This document shows, piece by piece, positions 50,406 to 58,775 of a stretch of 64,000 nt of DNA. Source of the DNA: Staphylococcus marylandisciuri. Its GTDB lineage: Bacteria; Bacillota; Bacilli; Staphylococcales; Staphylococcaceae. Under the pieces are notes generated by a model, which made no database searches, was not told the origin of the DNA, and saw only the letters and a list, made by a program, of their open reading frames with translations. The stretch is from NCBI RefSeq assembly GCF_025519785.1, contig NZ_JAOPKZ010000007.1, positions 1 to 64,000 on the forward strand, read 5' to 3'. Each line of letters starts with the position of its first letter. Position 1 is the stretch's first letter. Position numbers and translations under genes: made by a program.

Positions 50406-52343
50406 TTATCTTTGCTTTTTCAATCTAATTTCATCTACTAAGTTCCATATAAATTCATCTCGTTCCATAGTTTCTTGATCTTTAGAACCGTATTGACGTA
50501 CATTAACTTCATTATGTTCTACTTCTTTATCGCCAACAACTACTTGATAAGGTACTTTATGCATTTGAGCTTCCCGAATTTTATAACCCATTTTTTCATT
50601 TCGATCATCGATATTAACTCGGACTCCTTGAGATTTAAGTTCATCTTGTAATGATCGGGCGTAATCATAATGAAGATCAACATTAACTGGTATAATTTCA
50701 ACTTGTCTTGGTGCTAACCACGTTGGGAAAGCGCCTTTTGTTTCTTCAGTTAAGAATGCTACGAATCGTTCCATAGTAGACACTACTCCACGATGGATAA
50801 CTACAGGACGATGTTGTTCGCCATCTTTACCGATATATGTTAAATCAAACTTTTTAGGTAGCAAGAAGTCGAGCTGGGCTGTTGAAAGCGTTTCTTCTTT
50901 ACCCATAGCTGTTTGAACCTGAACATCTAGCTTAGGTCCATAGAAAGCCGCTTCGCCTATCGCCTCTTCGTATTCTAGACCTAACTCATCTACCGCTTCT
51001 TTCAACATACTTTCTGCTCTCGTCCACATTTCGTCATCGTCAAAGTACTTCTCTTTATCTTCAGGGTCACGATAACTTAAACGGAAAGTATAATTTTTAA
51101 AACCAAAATCTTTATAAACATCAATGATAAGTTCTACAACACGTTTAAATTCCTCTTTAATTTGATCAGGTCGAACAAAGATATGCGCATCGTTTAGTGT
51201 CATTCCTCTGACACGTTGTAAACCGGATACTGCCCCGCTGGCTTCATAGCGATGCTGCAAGCCTAGCTCGGCAATACGAATCGGTAATTCTCGATATGAA
51301 TGAGGTTTATTAGAGTAAACCATCATATGATGTGGACAGTTCATAGGTCTTAATACCATCTCTTCGTTCTCATCTAATTTCATCGTCGGGAACATATCGT
51401 CTTGATAGTGATCCCAGTGGCCAGAAGTTTTATAAAGCTCTACATTCGCCATGATAGGTGTATACACGTGGTCATACCCCATGCTTTGTTCTTTATCTAC
51501 GATATAGCGCTCAATTTCTCTGCGTATAACCGCTCCATTAGGCAACCATAACGGCAGTCCTGAACCGACAAGTTGATTATTAGTAAATAAATCCATTTCT
51601 TTACCAATTTTACGATGATCGCGTTCTTTTCTCTCTTCAAGCATTTGCAAGTGAGCTTTCAAATCTTTTTTGTCAAAGAAAGCAGTACCGTAAATACGCT
51701 GGAGCATTTTATTATTGCTATCGCCGCGCCAGTACGCACCTGCTGTAGATAAAAGTTTAAATTCTTTAATTTTTGAAGTTGAAGGAACATGTACACCTCG
51801 ACATAAGTCTGTAAATTCACCTTGAGAATATAAAGTTACATTCTCTTCTTCAGGGATAGCATCTATAAGTTCTAACTTATACGGATCATCTTTAAAGAAT
51901 TCCTTAGCTTCTTGACGACTTACGACTTCTCTTTTAATAGTATGATTTTCATCTACTATTTGCTTCATCGTCTTCTCTATTTTTTCAAAGTCATCTGAAG
52001 AGATGTTTTGATCAATATCAAAGTCATAATAGAAGCCGCCCTCAATAACTGGACCTACGCCAAACTTCACATCTCCGTACAATCTCTTTAGTGCTTGTGC
52101 CATCAGGTGTGCTGTTGAATGACGTAAGACATTTAATGCTTCGTCACTACCCGGAGTAATGATTTCAATTTCACCATCCTCTTCAAGGGGCCGTGTTAAA
52201 TCAACCATTGTACCGTTAAATTTACCTGCTACCGCTTTCTTTCTTAATCCAGGGCTAATAGAACGAGCGATCTCCTCAGTAGTCGTACCTCTATCAAACG
52301 CTTTACTATTACCATCAGGAAATTGAATATTAATTTGATCCAT
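50406..52343 (-). CDS. thrS: Threonyl-tRNA synthetase
   Basis: Class IIa synthetase of 645 residues: TGS domain (1-62), editing domain with [11 protein letters not shown], catalytic core with zinc ligands in [10 protein letters not shown] and motif 2 [19 protein letters not shown], then the anticodon domain. Controlled by the T-box leader upstream. It stands alone between terminators, with lysP next. Confidence 0.97.
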   Translation of the reverse strand: MDQINIQFPDGNSKAFDRGTTTEEIARSISPGLRKKAVAGKFNGTMVDLTRPLEEDGEIEIITPGSDEALNVLRHSTAHLMAQALKRLYGDVKFGVGPVIEGGFYYDFDIDQNISSDDFEKIEKTMKQIVDENHTIKREVVSRQEAKEFFKDDPYKLELIDAIPEEENVTLYSQGEFTDLCRGVHVPSTSKIKEFKLLSTAGAYWRGDSNNKMLQRIYGTAFFDKKDLKAHLQMLEERKERDHRKIGKEMDLFTNNQLVGSGLPLWLPNGAVIRREIERYIVDKEQSMGYDHVYTPIMANVELYKTSGHWDHYQDDMFPTMKLDENEEMVLRPMNCPHHMMVYSNKPHSYRELPIRIAELGLQHRYEASGAVSGLQRVRGMTLNDAHIFVRPDQIKEEFKRVVELIIDVYKDFGFKNYTFRLSYRDPEDKEKYFDDDEMWTRAESMLKEAVDELGLEYEEAIGEAAFYGPKLDVQVQTAMGKEETLSTAQLDFLLPKKFDLTYIGKDGEQHRPVVIHRGVVSTMERFVAFLTEETKGAFPTWLAPRQVEIIPVNVDLHYDYARSLQDELKSQGVRVNIDDRNEKMGYKIREAQMHKVPYQVVVGDKEVEHNEVNVRQYGSKDQETMERDEFIWNLVDEIRLKKQR

Positions 52344-52430
52344 TTATAATCCTCCTCTTCAAATTCTTAATCGGCGCATAGCTGCAATCTAGTTAGAAGT
52401 GCTTACAATCCTACTTTCAATTTTAAAAAT

Positions 52431-52683
52431 AAAAAAACCTCATCCCATAAGGGACGAGGAATTCGTGGTACCACCCTAATTAGATCTCTCAGACAGTATA
52501 ATTAATTAGAGAGATCACAAGCTCTACATAAGATAACGGTCTTGAGCCGGATATTCATTACAAATATCATTTATAAAGGGAGTAATAAAATTGAGTTGAA
52601 CGCTAGATTCTCATCTTCGCTAGCTCTCTGTAGTTCAGAGCTCAAATTATCGTATCCTTTATATGTTACGCCGATTTATATTC
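52431..52683 (-). promoter_or_regulatory. T-box leader of thrS
   Basis: The minus-strand core AGGGTGGTACCACG is followed by a terminator stem (CCTCGTCCC/GGGATGAGG) and TTTTTTT at 52431-52437. UGGU suits the A73 of tRNA-Thr. Confidence 0.92.
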
Positions 52684-52689
52684 GTATCT

Positions 52690-52717
52690 ATTATACAACA
52701 TTTAATCAGATTTTCAA
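52690..52717 (-). promoter_or_regulatory. thrS promoter
   Basis: TTGAAA and TATAAT separated by 16 bases on the minus strand; the -35 overlaps the last codon of dnaI. Confidence 0.7.
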
Positions 52718-53640
52718 CTATCACGATAGTTTTTACCCACTAGATAATATGGTAACGCTAAAGCTTTAATTCGCTCCATGATACGTGCGCCTTTCGTCTC
52801 TTCTGCACCTTGACGGGTTAAAGAGAAATGGTGTTCTAACTCAGTGAAATTAAGATTAGAGCTAAAGAATGTCGGCAGTTCATGTACCATACGGTAATGT
52901 AGCAAAGGACCGATAACTTCATCGCGTGCCCATGTGGTGGTCTCTTCTGCACCAATATCATCAAGAATTAATACATTTGCCTCTCTCACCTTTTTCAATC
53001 GCAGTTCAAAGGTATTATCGCTAAACCCGCTTTTTAAATCACGAATAAACTCTGGTAAATAAACTATAGTTGAAGGTATTTTTTCTCTTTTAAGTTGATT
53101 AGCTAACGCGCATAGTATGAATGACTTACCTGTCCCAAAAGGTCCGTACAGATATAAGCCCTTTAAATTCTCGGTACTCCCGTTTTTAATCCGTTCACAT
53201 ATTTCATTAGCTGCCATGGCAACATCTAAACGCTCTCTTTGATCCATATAAATATCTTTCAACTGAGCATTAAGTGTGTTTCTTTGCATGTGATGAGAAG
53301 TAATGAGATTAGCATTATATTTTTCTTCATCATGCTTAAGTTTACAAGGACATTGAAGGTAACGAATTTTAAAATGATTATTTTCGATATAAAGCTCAGG
53401 CACGTGGCCTTGCACGAAATTCGGGCAATCTTTATATGCATGACCATCATAGGTTTTTTGTTGGTCCCTATACTCCTGTAATATATTTAAATCCCGTTCG
53501 ATCATAGAGTTTGTAATTTCAGAACGATGCGCCTCTAAAAATGATTTAACATCTGGATCGTTAATGACGTCATGCTTTATTCGAGCTATCTTTTTATCCA
53601 AACCTTTAGATTTACCTATAATGTCGTCAAAACGCTTCAT
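52714..53640 (-). CDS. dnaI: Primosomal helicase loader DnaI
   Basis: 308-residue AAA+ ATPase that loads the replicative helicase DnaC. The N domain has a Cys/His zinc region (YLQCPCKLKHDE). Walker A is YGPFGTGKSF near 173 and Walker B VLILDDIGAEE. The start overlaps dnaB by four bases (ATGA). Third gene of nrdR-dnaB-dnaI. Confidence 0.96.
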   Translation of the reverse strand: MKRFDDIIGKSKGLDKKIARIKHDVINDPDVKSFLEAHRSEITNSMIERDLNILQEYRDQQKTYDGHAYKDCPNFVQGHVPELYIENNHFKIRYLQCPCKLKHDEEKYNANLITSHHMQRNTLNAQLKDIYMDQRERLDVAMAANEICERIKNGSTENLKGLYLYGPFGTGKSFILCALANQLKREKIPSTIVYLPEFIRDLKSGFSDNTFELRLKKVREANVLILDDIGAEETTTWARDEVIGPLLHYRMVHELPTFFSSNLNFTELEHHFSLTRQGAEETKGARIMERIKALALPYYLVGKNYRDS

Positions 53641-55046
53641 CCATCGTCACCTCCATTCCACGTTTGATTTAAGTATTTCAAGAAAGCTTCGCGATCTTGT
53701 TGTAATGATTCGTCTATTTTAGAAGACTCGTCACTGTTATTTTTTCTTTCCTCATTATTGTTTTTTTTACGTTTTTTTAGCCATTCCGGCGTGAGCTCAC
53801 GAGAATAGTAATTAGGTTTATAGTAACGTTTTTGATTTGTTTTTTCTTTTTTATTAGAAGCTTGTTTAACTACATGTGTGTATGCTTCTTTAGAATTGTT
53901 AAAACCTTTCTTCTTCCAATTCGATGCGATTTCCATAATATAATTTTTAGGAAGTTTCATATCTTCTTTTAACATTACGTATTGTAATAACACATTAATA
54001 ACTCCGAAGGATAATTTTTCTCTCTCTATCAGTTCTTCAACAATCTTTTTTTGTTGCGTTGTAGGTTCCGATTCAGACCATGAAGCTAACATATCTATCG
54101 GACTGGTCTTTTCGAGTAGTTCAAACCAACCTTCAGTTCCAGGCAGAGCCTCCTTTTCAGCTTCCTCGGGTTTACCATTCGTGTTAAGAGAGGGTTGTTC
54201 ATAGTTAGAGCGCACCTGAAGATTAGGAAACGTCTTGCCATGCTCCATAAAATAATAAGTGCGAGCTTGTTTCCTCAACTCTTCTTGTGATAATTCTTGA
54301 GCGCTTGTGATAGACTTCAAGATAATGCTTTTCATCGCTTCTGGCGTCAATCCATATAATGTTGCAAGCTGAATAATCAGCTTTTTCGCATTACTGTCCA
54401 CTATTTTAGTACTTATAAAATGGGATTGTAACAAATCATATAACAGTTCGAAATCAAACTTAACTTCAGATAAATCTAACCCTTTATAAGCGTCGTCTTG
54501 ATGTACGCGATTATCTTCATTTTTGCTGAATGTTTCTGGAATTTTAAACACGTCAGTGTATTTACAAGTTATTTCTTGAAAATCACTTAGGTCAACTTGC
54601 TTTGAGAATTCAAAGAAGCGCTTAAGCTGATGATAACGCTGATTGCCTATTTCACTGTGTAAAAAGACAGAAAGCATCGGGTCGTCAAAAAATTGTTTAG
54701 CGCTCGGTGGTTGTACCAGTTCATATAGAAAGTGAGATGCATCTTGGCGATGTTTTACATAAGTTTTAACTAACCCTATACCTTCTAACACGTCCATATT
54801 ATTACGAAACTCTAATAAATTAATCTTCAATTCATTCATAATCGTATAATGTGTATGAACTAACTGCTCATCACGAGTGTCTGCAAACTGGTCTAAGTAT
54901 AGATAAAGACCAGTAGCACTAGAGCCAATTAGGGGTGTGAACAAACGATTGATGATTTCTAAGTGAGAGTGATGAAGTTGGAAATGTCTAACTATATCAA
55001 AATGGTCTTTAGGTCTTAGTCCGTAGTCATCAACATTCATAGTCAT
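53637..55046 (-). CDS. dnaB: Replication initiation and membrane attachment protein DnaB
   Basis: 469 residues. A Firmicute primosome protein that works with DnaD and DnaI at oriC; it is not the helicase. DnaB_2/DnaD-like repeats are indicated by [20 protein letters not shown] and [20 protein letters not shown]. The C-terminal tail is charged and rich in Lys and Asn. Four-base overlaps with nrdR upstream and dnaI downstream mark tight coupling. The start could also be Met3. Confidence 0.94.
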   Translation of the reverse strand: MTMNVDDYGLRPKDHFDIVRHFQLHHSHLEIINRLFTPLIGSSATGLYLYLDQFADTRDEQLVHTHYTIMNELKINLLEFRNNMDVLEGIGLVKTYVKHRQDASHFLYELVQPPSAKQFFDDPMLSVFLHSEIGNQRYHQLKRFFEFSKQVDLSDFQEITCKYTDVFKIPETFSKNEDNRVHQDDAYKGLDLSEVKFDFELLYDLLQSHFISTKIVDSNAKKLIIQLATLYGLTPEAMKSIILKSITSAQELSQEELRKQARTYYFMEHGKTFPNLQVRSNYEQPSLNTNGKPEEAEKEALPGTEGWFELLEKTSPIDMLASWSESEPTTQQKKIVEELIEREKLSFGVINVLLQYVMLKEDMKLPKNYIMEIASNWKKKGFNNSKEAYTHVVKQASNKKEKTNQKRYYKPNYYSRELTPEWLKKRKKNNNEERKNNSDESSKIDESLQQDREAFLKYLNQTWNGGDDG

Positions 55047-55522
55047 TTATTGTCACTTCTCTTCTCCTTAGAAAGAATACCTTGCATTGATGCTAATAGT
55101 TGGTCTACGTCTTTAAATTCTTTATATACCGACGCAAAGCGAACATATGAGACTTGATCTACATGCATGAGTTTATTCATTACGTGTTCTCCGATTGCTC
55201 GAGAAGAAACTTCCGCTTGTCCATCATGTCTTAGTTTCCACTCAACATCATTCGTTATTTCTTCTAGTTGTTCATATCGTACTGGTCTCTTTTCACATGA
55301 ACGCACCAAGCCATTTAATATCTTCTCACGTAGAAATTGTTCTCGTGTACCATCTTTTTTAACTACAATTAAAGGTCTTTTTTCTATGTGTTCAAATGTA
55401 GTAAAACGCGTTGCACAGTTCTCGCACTCTCTACGTCGACGAATCGCATTGACATCATCAGCGTGTCGGGAATCAACGACACGTGAGTTTGTAGCACTAC
55501 ATTTAGGGCACTTCATCGTCAA
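55043..55522 (-). CDS. nrdR: Ribonucleotide reductase repressor NrdR
   Basis: 159 residues. N-terminal zinc ribbon (MKCPKC ... [12 protein letters not shown]) and ATP-cone domain ([17 protein letters not shown]). It represses nrd genes when dATP is high. It heads nrdR-dnaB-dnaI, linking dNTP supply with initiation of replication. Confidence 0.97.
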   Translation of the reverse strand: MTMKCPKCSATNSRVVDSRHADDVNAIRRRRECENCATRFTTFEHIEKRPLIVVKKDGTREQFLREKILNGLVRSCEKRPVRYEQLEEITNDVEWKLRHDGQAEVSSRAIGEHVMNKLMHVDQVSYVRFASVYKEFKDVDQLLASMQGILSKEKRSDNK

Positions 55523-55644
55523 TTCATCCTCTCTAATAGATTACAAATTATTATACTATAAATGCGACTATCACAAAAGAAAGCTAATAACTAATCAACT
55601 TTATAAAGAGAGAGTGAAAGTCTGAGGACATAAATTCCTAAAAA

Positions 55645-55695
55645 GGGAGCGGGACAGAAATCTAATTTGAATAAAAAGATTTCTGTCCCGCTTCC
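55645..55695. repeat. Short A-module palindrome
   Basis: GGGAGCGGGACAGAAATCT, an AT-rich loop, then AGATTTCTGTCCCGCTTCC: a 51-base near-perfect inverted repeat of the same form as 28645-28695. One arm mismatch (CTTCC). Confidence 0.85.
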
Positions 55696-55779
55696 ACTGC
55701 TGTTCTCTATTTATACAATTCGTCGTATTGAATGTTTACGTTTTCCTAGAGTGCCGTCTCAGTCATGGTTTTTCAGTCG

Positions 55780-56070
55780 CCCCAACTTGCTTTGCTTGTG
55801 GAAACTGATTTATCAGTTTCTCTGTGTTGGGGCCCCCACCCCAACTTGCTGTGCTTGCGGAAACTGTCTTACCAGTTTCTCTGTGTTGGGGCCCCCACCC
55901 CAACTTGCTGTGCTTGCAGAAACTGTCTTACCAGTTTCTCTGTGTTGGGGCCCTACCCCAACTCGCTGTGCTTGCAGAAACTGTCTTACCAGTTTCTCTG
56001 TGTTGGGGCCCCACCCCAACTTGCTTTGCTTGTGGAAACTGTCTTACCAGTTTCTTTGTGTTGGGGCCCC
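55780..56070. repeat. STAR array, five units of 58-59 bases
   Basis: Units start at 55780, 55839, 55898, 55956 and 56014. Each runs CCCCAACTTGCT, then GAAACTG, a short loop, CAGTTTC, TCTGTGTTGGGGCCCC. The end matches the STAR signature TNTGTTGNGGCCCN. Each unit can fold with CCCCAAC/GTTGGGG outer and GAAACTG/CAGTTTC inner pairs. Substitutions are few (ACTCGC in unit 4; GTGGAAA in units 1 and 5; TTTGTG in the last). The array ends 17 bases before the gapB stop. Confidence 0.92.
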
Positions 56071-56087
56071 TGAATTTAATGATCTAA

Positions 56088-57086
56088 TTACAGGGCATTG
56101 CCAATTTGTTCTGCAATATCTACTACTCTGTTTGAGTAACCCCACTCATTGTCATACCATGCAATTACTTTTACTTTATGATCTCCCATTTGCATTGTGC
56201 TCAGCGTATCGACGATAGCAGAATGTGGATTCGTATTAAAGTCAGAAGAGACTAATGGCGCATCTTCAGTAGCTAAGACTCCACCTAAGTCGTTATTTCT
56301 AAACGCTTGGTTAACTTTCTCTACAGTAACTTCCTGTTTCAAATCGACCACTAAATCTACTAATGATACATTCTTTGTAGGCACTCGTAATGCCATACCA
56401 TGAAGCTTACCTTCTAATTCAGGCATAACTTCTTTTAGTGCTTTCGCAGCACCTGTAGATGTAGGTATGATACTTTCGTTGCAAGAACGAGCTCTTCTCA
56501 AATCTTTGTGTGGATTATCTATATTCTTTTGATCATTTGTTATGGCGTGTACAGTTGTCATAAGACCGCTTTCAATCCCGAACGTATCATTTAATACTTT
56601 TGCAACTGGTCCGATACAGTTAGTAGTACATGAAGCATTACTAAATATATCATAACTATCTACGTCTAAATCTTGGTCGTTAACGCCTTTTACGATCATT
56701 TGTACGTGACCACCTTTAGATGGACCCGTTAACAGCACCTTTTTAGCCCCAGCATCGATATGAGCTTGCGCCTTATCACCGTGATTAAACACTCCTGTAG
56801 CTTCAATCACAATATCTATATTTAAATCTTTCCATGGTAGTTTAGACGGCTCCCGTTCTGATACTAATTGTATTTCTTTACCGTTTACTTTAATACCATT
56901 TGATGTAGCTTCGACATCTAAATCGTATTTACCATGAGTCGTATCATGTTTGATTAAGTGTGCAATAGTTTCAGATGGGTAACTAGCATTAATAGCAATA
57001 ACATTCAGATTATCATTCTTTAGAGCTATTCTTAACACCATTCTACCAATTCTGCCCATTCCGTTAATTGCAATGTTTGTCGACAT
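56088..57086 (-). CDS. gapB: NADP-type glyceraldehyde-3-phosphate dehydrogenase GapB
   Basis: 332 residues from ATG 57086 (MSTNIAINGMGRIGRM), which follows GAGGGG; a TTG six codons earlier is in frame. The NAD(P) loop GMGRIGR and the catalytic Cys in SNASCTTNCIGP are intact. GapB-type enzymes work in the gluconeogenic direction with NADP(H). A candidate cre site upstream (57153-57166) would fit repression by CcpA on glucose. The STAR array lies directly downstream. Confidence 0.93.
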   Translation of the reverse strand: MSTNIAINGMGRIGRMVLRIALKNDNLNVIAINASYPSETIAHLIKHDTTHGKYDLDVEATSNGIKVNGKEIQLVSEREPSKLPWKDLNIDIVIEATGVFNHGDKAQAHIDAGAKKVLLTGPSKGGHVQMIVKGVNDQDLDVDSYDIFSNASCTTNCIGPVAKVLNDTFGIESGLMTTVHAITNDQKNIDNPHKDLRRARSCNESIIPTSTGAAKALKEVMPELEGKLHGMALRVPTKNVSLVDLVVDLKQEVTVEKVNQAFRNNDLGGVLATEDAPLVSSDFNTNPHSAIVDTLSTMQMGDHKVKVIAWYDNEWGYSNRVVDIAEQIGNAL

Positions 57087-57152
57087 AAAAAAAGCACCCC
57101 TCAAGTTATGTGTTATACTTTATGATAATAGTGTAACATAAAACTTTATTTT

Positions 57153-57166
57153 TGAAAGCGGTTTCT
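57153..57166. promoter_or_regulatory. Candidate cre (CcpA) site upstream of gapB
   Basis: TGAAAGCGGTTTCT matches the cre consensus TGWAANCGNTNWCA at all but the last position. It lies 67 bases before the gapB start, next to likely promoter boxes, and suits a gluconeogenic gene. Binding is inferred only. Confidence 0.55.
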
Positions 57167-57175
57167 AATAAGTTT

Positions 57176-57230
57176 TAAAAAAAGTATTTTTGAGAATCAA
57201 GTAATTAAACTATCTCTCAAAAATACTTCT
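57176..57230 (-). terminator. Terminator of polA-mutM-coaE
   Basis: On the minus strand AAGTATTTTTGAGA pairs perfectly with TCTCAAAAATACTT and is followed by TTTTT. It starts 19 bases after the coaE stop. Confidence 0.9.
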
Positions 57231-57248
57231 TCAATGTAAATTAATGAA

Positions 57249-57872
57249 TTAGCTAGTTGAGTCATCTAGTGATTGCTCTATATAGCCTTCCTCTAAAAGT
57301 AATTTTTCTAAATTTTGTTTAAGATCTAATTTAGTATCACGATTATCGATAACATGGTCGGCCATACGACGTTTTTTATCGATAGAAATTTGGCTATACA
57401 CTCGCGCTTTAGCATCTTCCATGGATAAATCATTACGCTCCATTAAACGATCGATTTGTATACTTTCAGAAGTGTAAACTAACCAAACTTCATCTACAGT
57501 ATCTTCTAGCCCATTTTCAAAGAGCAAAGGTATATCCATGATCACGTTATGACCCTCTTTAAGGTATTGTTGTTTCTTTATATCCATGATTTCTCTAACA
57601 ATGGGGTGAATAATGTTATTAAGTTCTATTCTTTTTTCTGGTTGATTAAATACAATCTCTCCTACGAATTCTCGATCCATCTCACCGTTCTCGTCAATAG
57701 CTTCGTCTCCAAACACTGCTCTTACTTGTTCTAAACCTTTAGATCCTTTCTTAACAGCTTGGCGAGAAGCAATATCAGCATCGACGATTTTAAATCCATG
57801 AGCTGATAATAATTTTGAAACGGTAGATTTTCCTGTAGCAATTCCACCTGTTAATCCTATAACTTTAGGCAT
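57249..57872 (-). CDS. coaE: Dephospho-CoA kinase
   Basis: 207-residue P-loop kinase for the last step of CoA synthesis. Walker [10 protein letters not shown] is at 9-17, followed by the DAD-type substrate motif ([11 protein letters not shown]) and the lid region ([12 protein letters not shown]). Fifteen bases after mutM; last gene of polA-mutM-coaE. Confidence 0.96.
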   Translation of the reverse strand: MPKVIGLTGGIATGKSTVSKLLSAHGFKIVDADIASRQAVKKGSKGLEQVRAVFGDEAIDENGEMDREFVGEIVFNQPEKRIELNNIIHPIVREIMDIKKQQYLKEGHNVIMDIPLLFENGLEDTVDEVWLVYTSESIQIDRLMERNDLSMEDAKARVYSQISIDKKRRMADHVIDNRDTKLDLKQNLEKLLLEEGYIEQSLDDSTS

Positions 57873-57887
57873 AATTTCCCTCTTTCT

Positions 57888-58760
57888 CTATGATTGACAT
57901 GTGGGACAAAAATGTGAGTTTCTAGTAGCGATAACTTGAGTTTGAATACTATGTCCACATACTTTACATATCGTTTGTTTATATACATTGAGATGTAATT
58001 GCATCTCACCACGTGCGCCATCAGCATGTCTGTAACTTGAAACGCTAGTACCTCCATATCGAATTCCTTCTTCAAGAACTTCTCTAATATAGTAGAATAA
58101 CATCTTTTGCTCTTGAAAATTTAGAGATTCAACTTTTCTTGCTGGATGAATGCCTGCTCTAAATAGTGCTTCACAAGCATATATATTTCCGCACCCTGCT
58201 ACGACTTTATGATCTAGAATCACATCTTTAATAGGCTTTCGTTGAAATTTCTTTAAAGATAAAATTGAAAGGAAGTGTTCCATTGCTGAAGAATCAAATG
58301 GCTCGGGTGCGATCTCTAAGATAGGCGGATAAGCTTCAACTTCAGGTACATTTCTTATTTCTCCAAATCGACGTATATCAGAATACACCAGCATTTTCCC
58401 ATTATTTAGGTAAAATATTACGTGCCAATGCTTTCTGTAATTTATATCTGCAATGTCATCTAAACTATTAACAATAAAAAAGCCTCCAGCCATGCCTAAA
58501 TGACTAATTATTATTCGATGGGTGTCATGATTACAAATATTAAATAAAATATATTTACTTCTTCGTTCTATTCTATCGATTGTAAAGCCTTCCGTAAACG
58601 TCTTAAAAGTCTCTAATTCGAGACCTTTTATGATCGTTTCTCGTCCTTCACGTTTACCTTCAACTACTTTTTTTGAGAACTCCACTTGATTAATAGTAGC
58701 ACCTTCAACTTCGGGTACAATGCCCCGCTTAACATGCTCTACTTCTGGTAATTCAGGCAA
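57888..58760 (-). CDS. mutM: Formamidopyrimidine-DNA glycosylase
   Basis: 290-residue base-excision enzyme for 8-oxoguanine and FapyG. The catalytic N terminus is PELPEVE after Met removal, with the beta-lyase lysine in SKYILF. The C-terminal zinc finger has two CxxC pairs (CKVC ... CPTC). Operon with polA 15 bases upstream and coaE downstream. Confidence 0.97.
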   Translation of the reverse strand: MPELPEVEHVKRGIVPEVEGATINQVEFSKKVVEGKREGRETIIKGLELETFKTFTEGFTIDRIERRSKYILFNICNHDTHRIIISHLGMAGGFFIVNSLDDIADINYRKHWHVIFYLNNGKMLVYSDIRRFGEIRNVPEVEAYPPILEIAPEPFDSSAMEHFLSILSLKKFQRKPIKDVILDHKVVAGCGNIYACEALFRAGIHPARKVESLNFQEQKMLFYYIREVLEEGIRYGGTSVSSYRHADGARGEMQLHLNVYKQTICKVCGHSIQTQVIATRNSHFCPTCQS

Positions 58761-58775
58761 GACAACACCTTCTTT

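Larger units (their letters stand above)
55523..56087. other. Intergenic region gapB-nrdR
   Basis: 565 bases made up mostly of repeats: the A-module palindrome (55645-55695) and the STAR array (55780-56070). Long open frames cross the array, but they come from repetition and have no gene features. Confidence 0.8.

Noticed and set aside
55780..56070. CRISPR array
   Set aside because: Units follow each other without unique spacers; each whole unit is repeated and fits STAR, and no cas gene is near.
55667..56218. Long open frames on both strands over the STAR array (up to 183 codons)
   Set aside because: They arise because repeat units lack stops in several frames. The proteins are tandem repeats of the DNA unit, without start signals, and one runs into gapB antisense.
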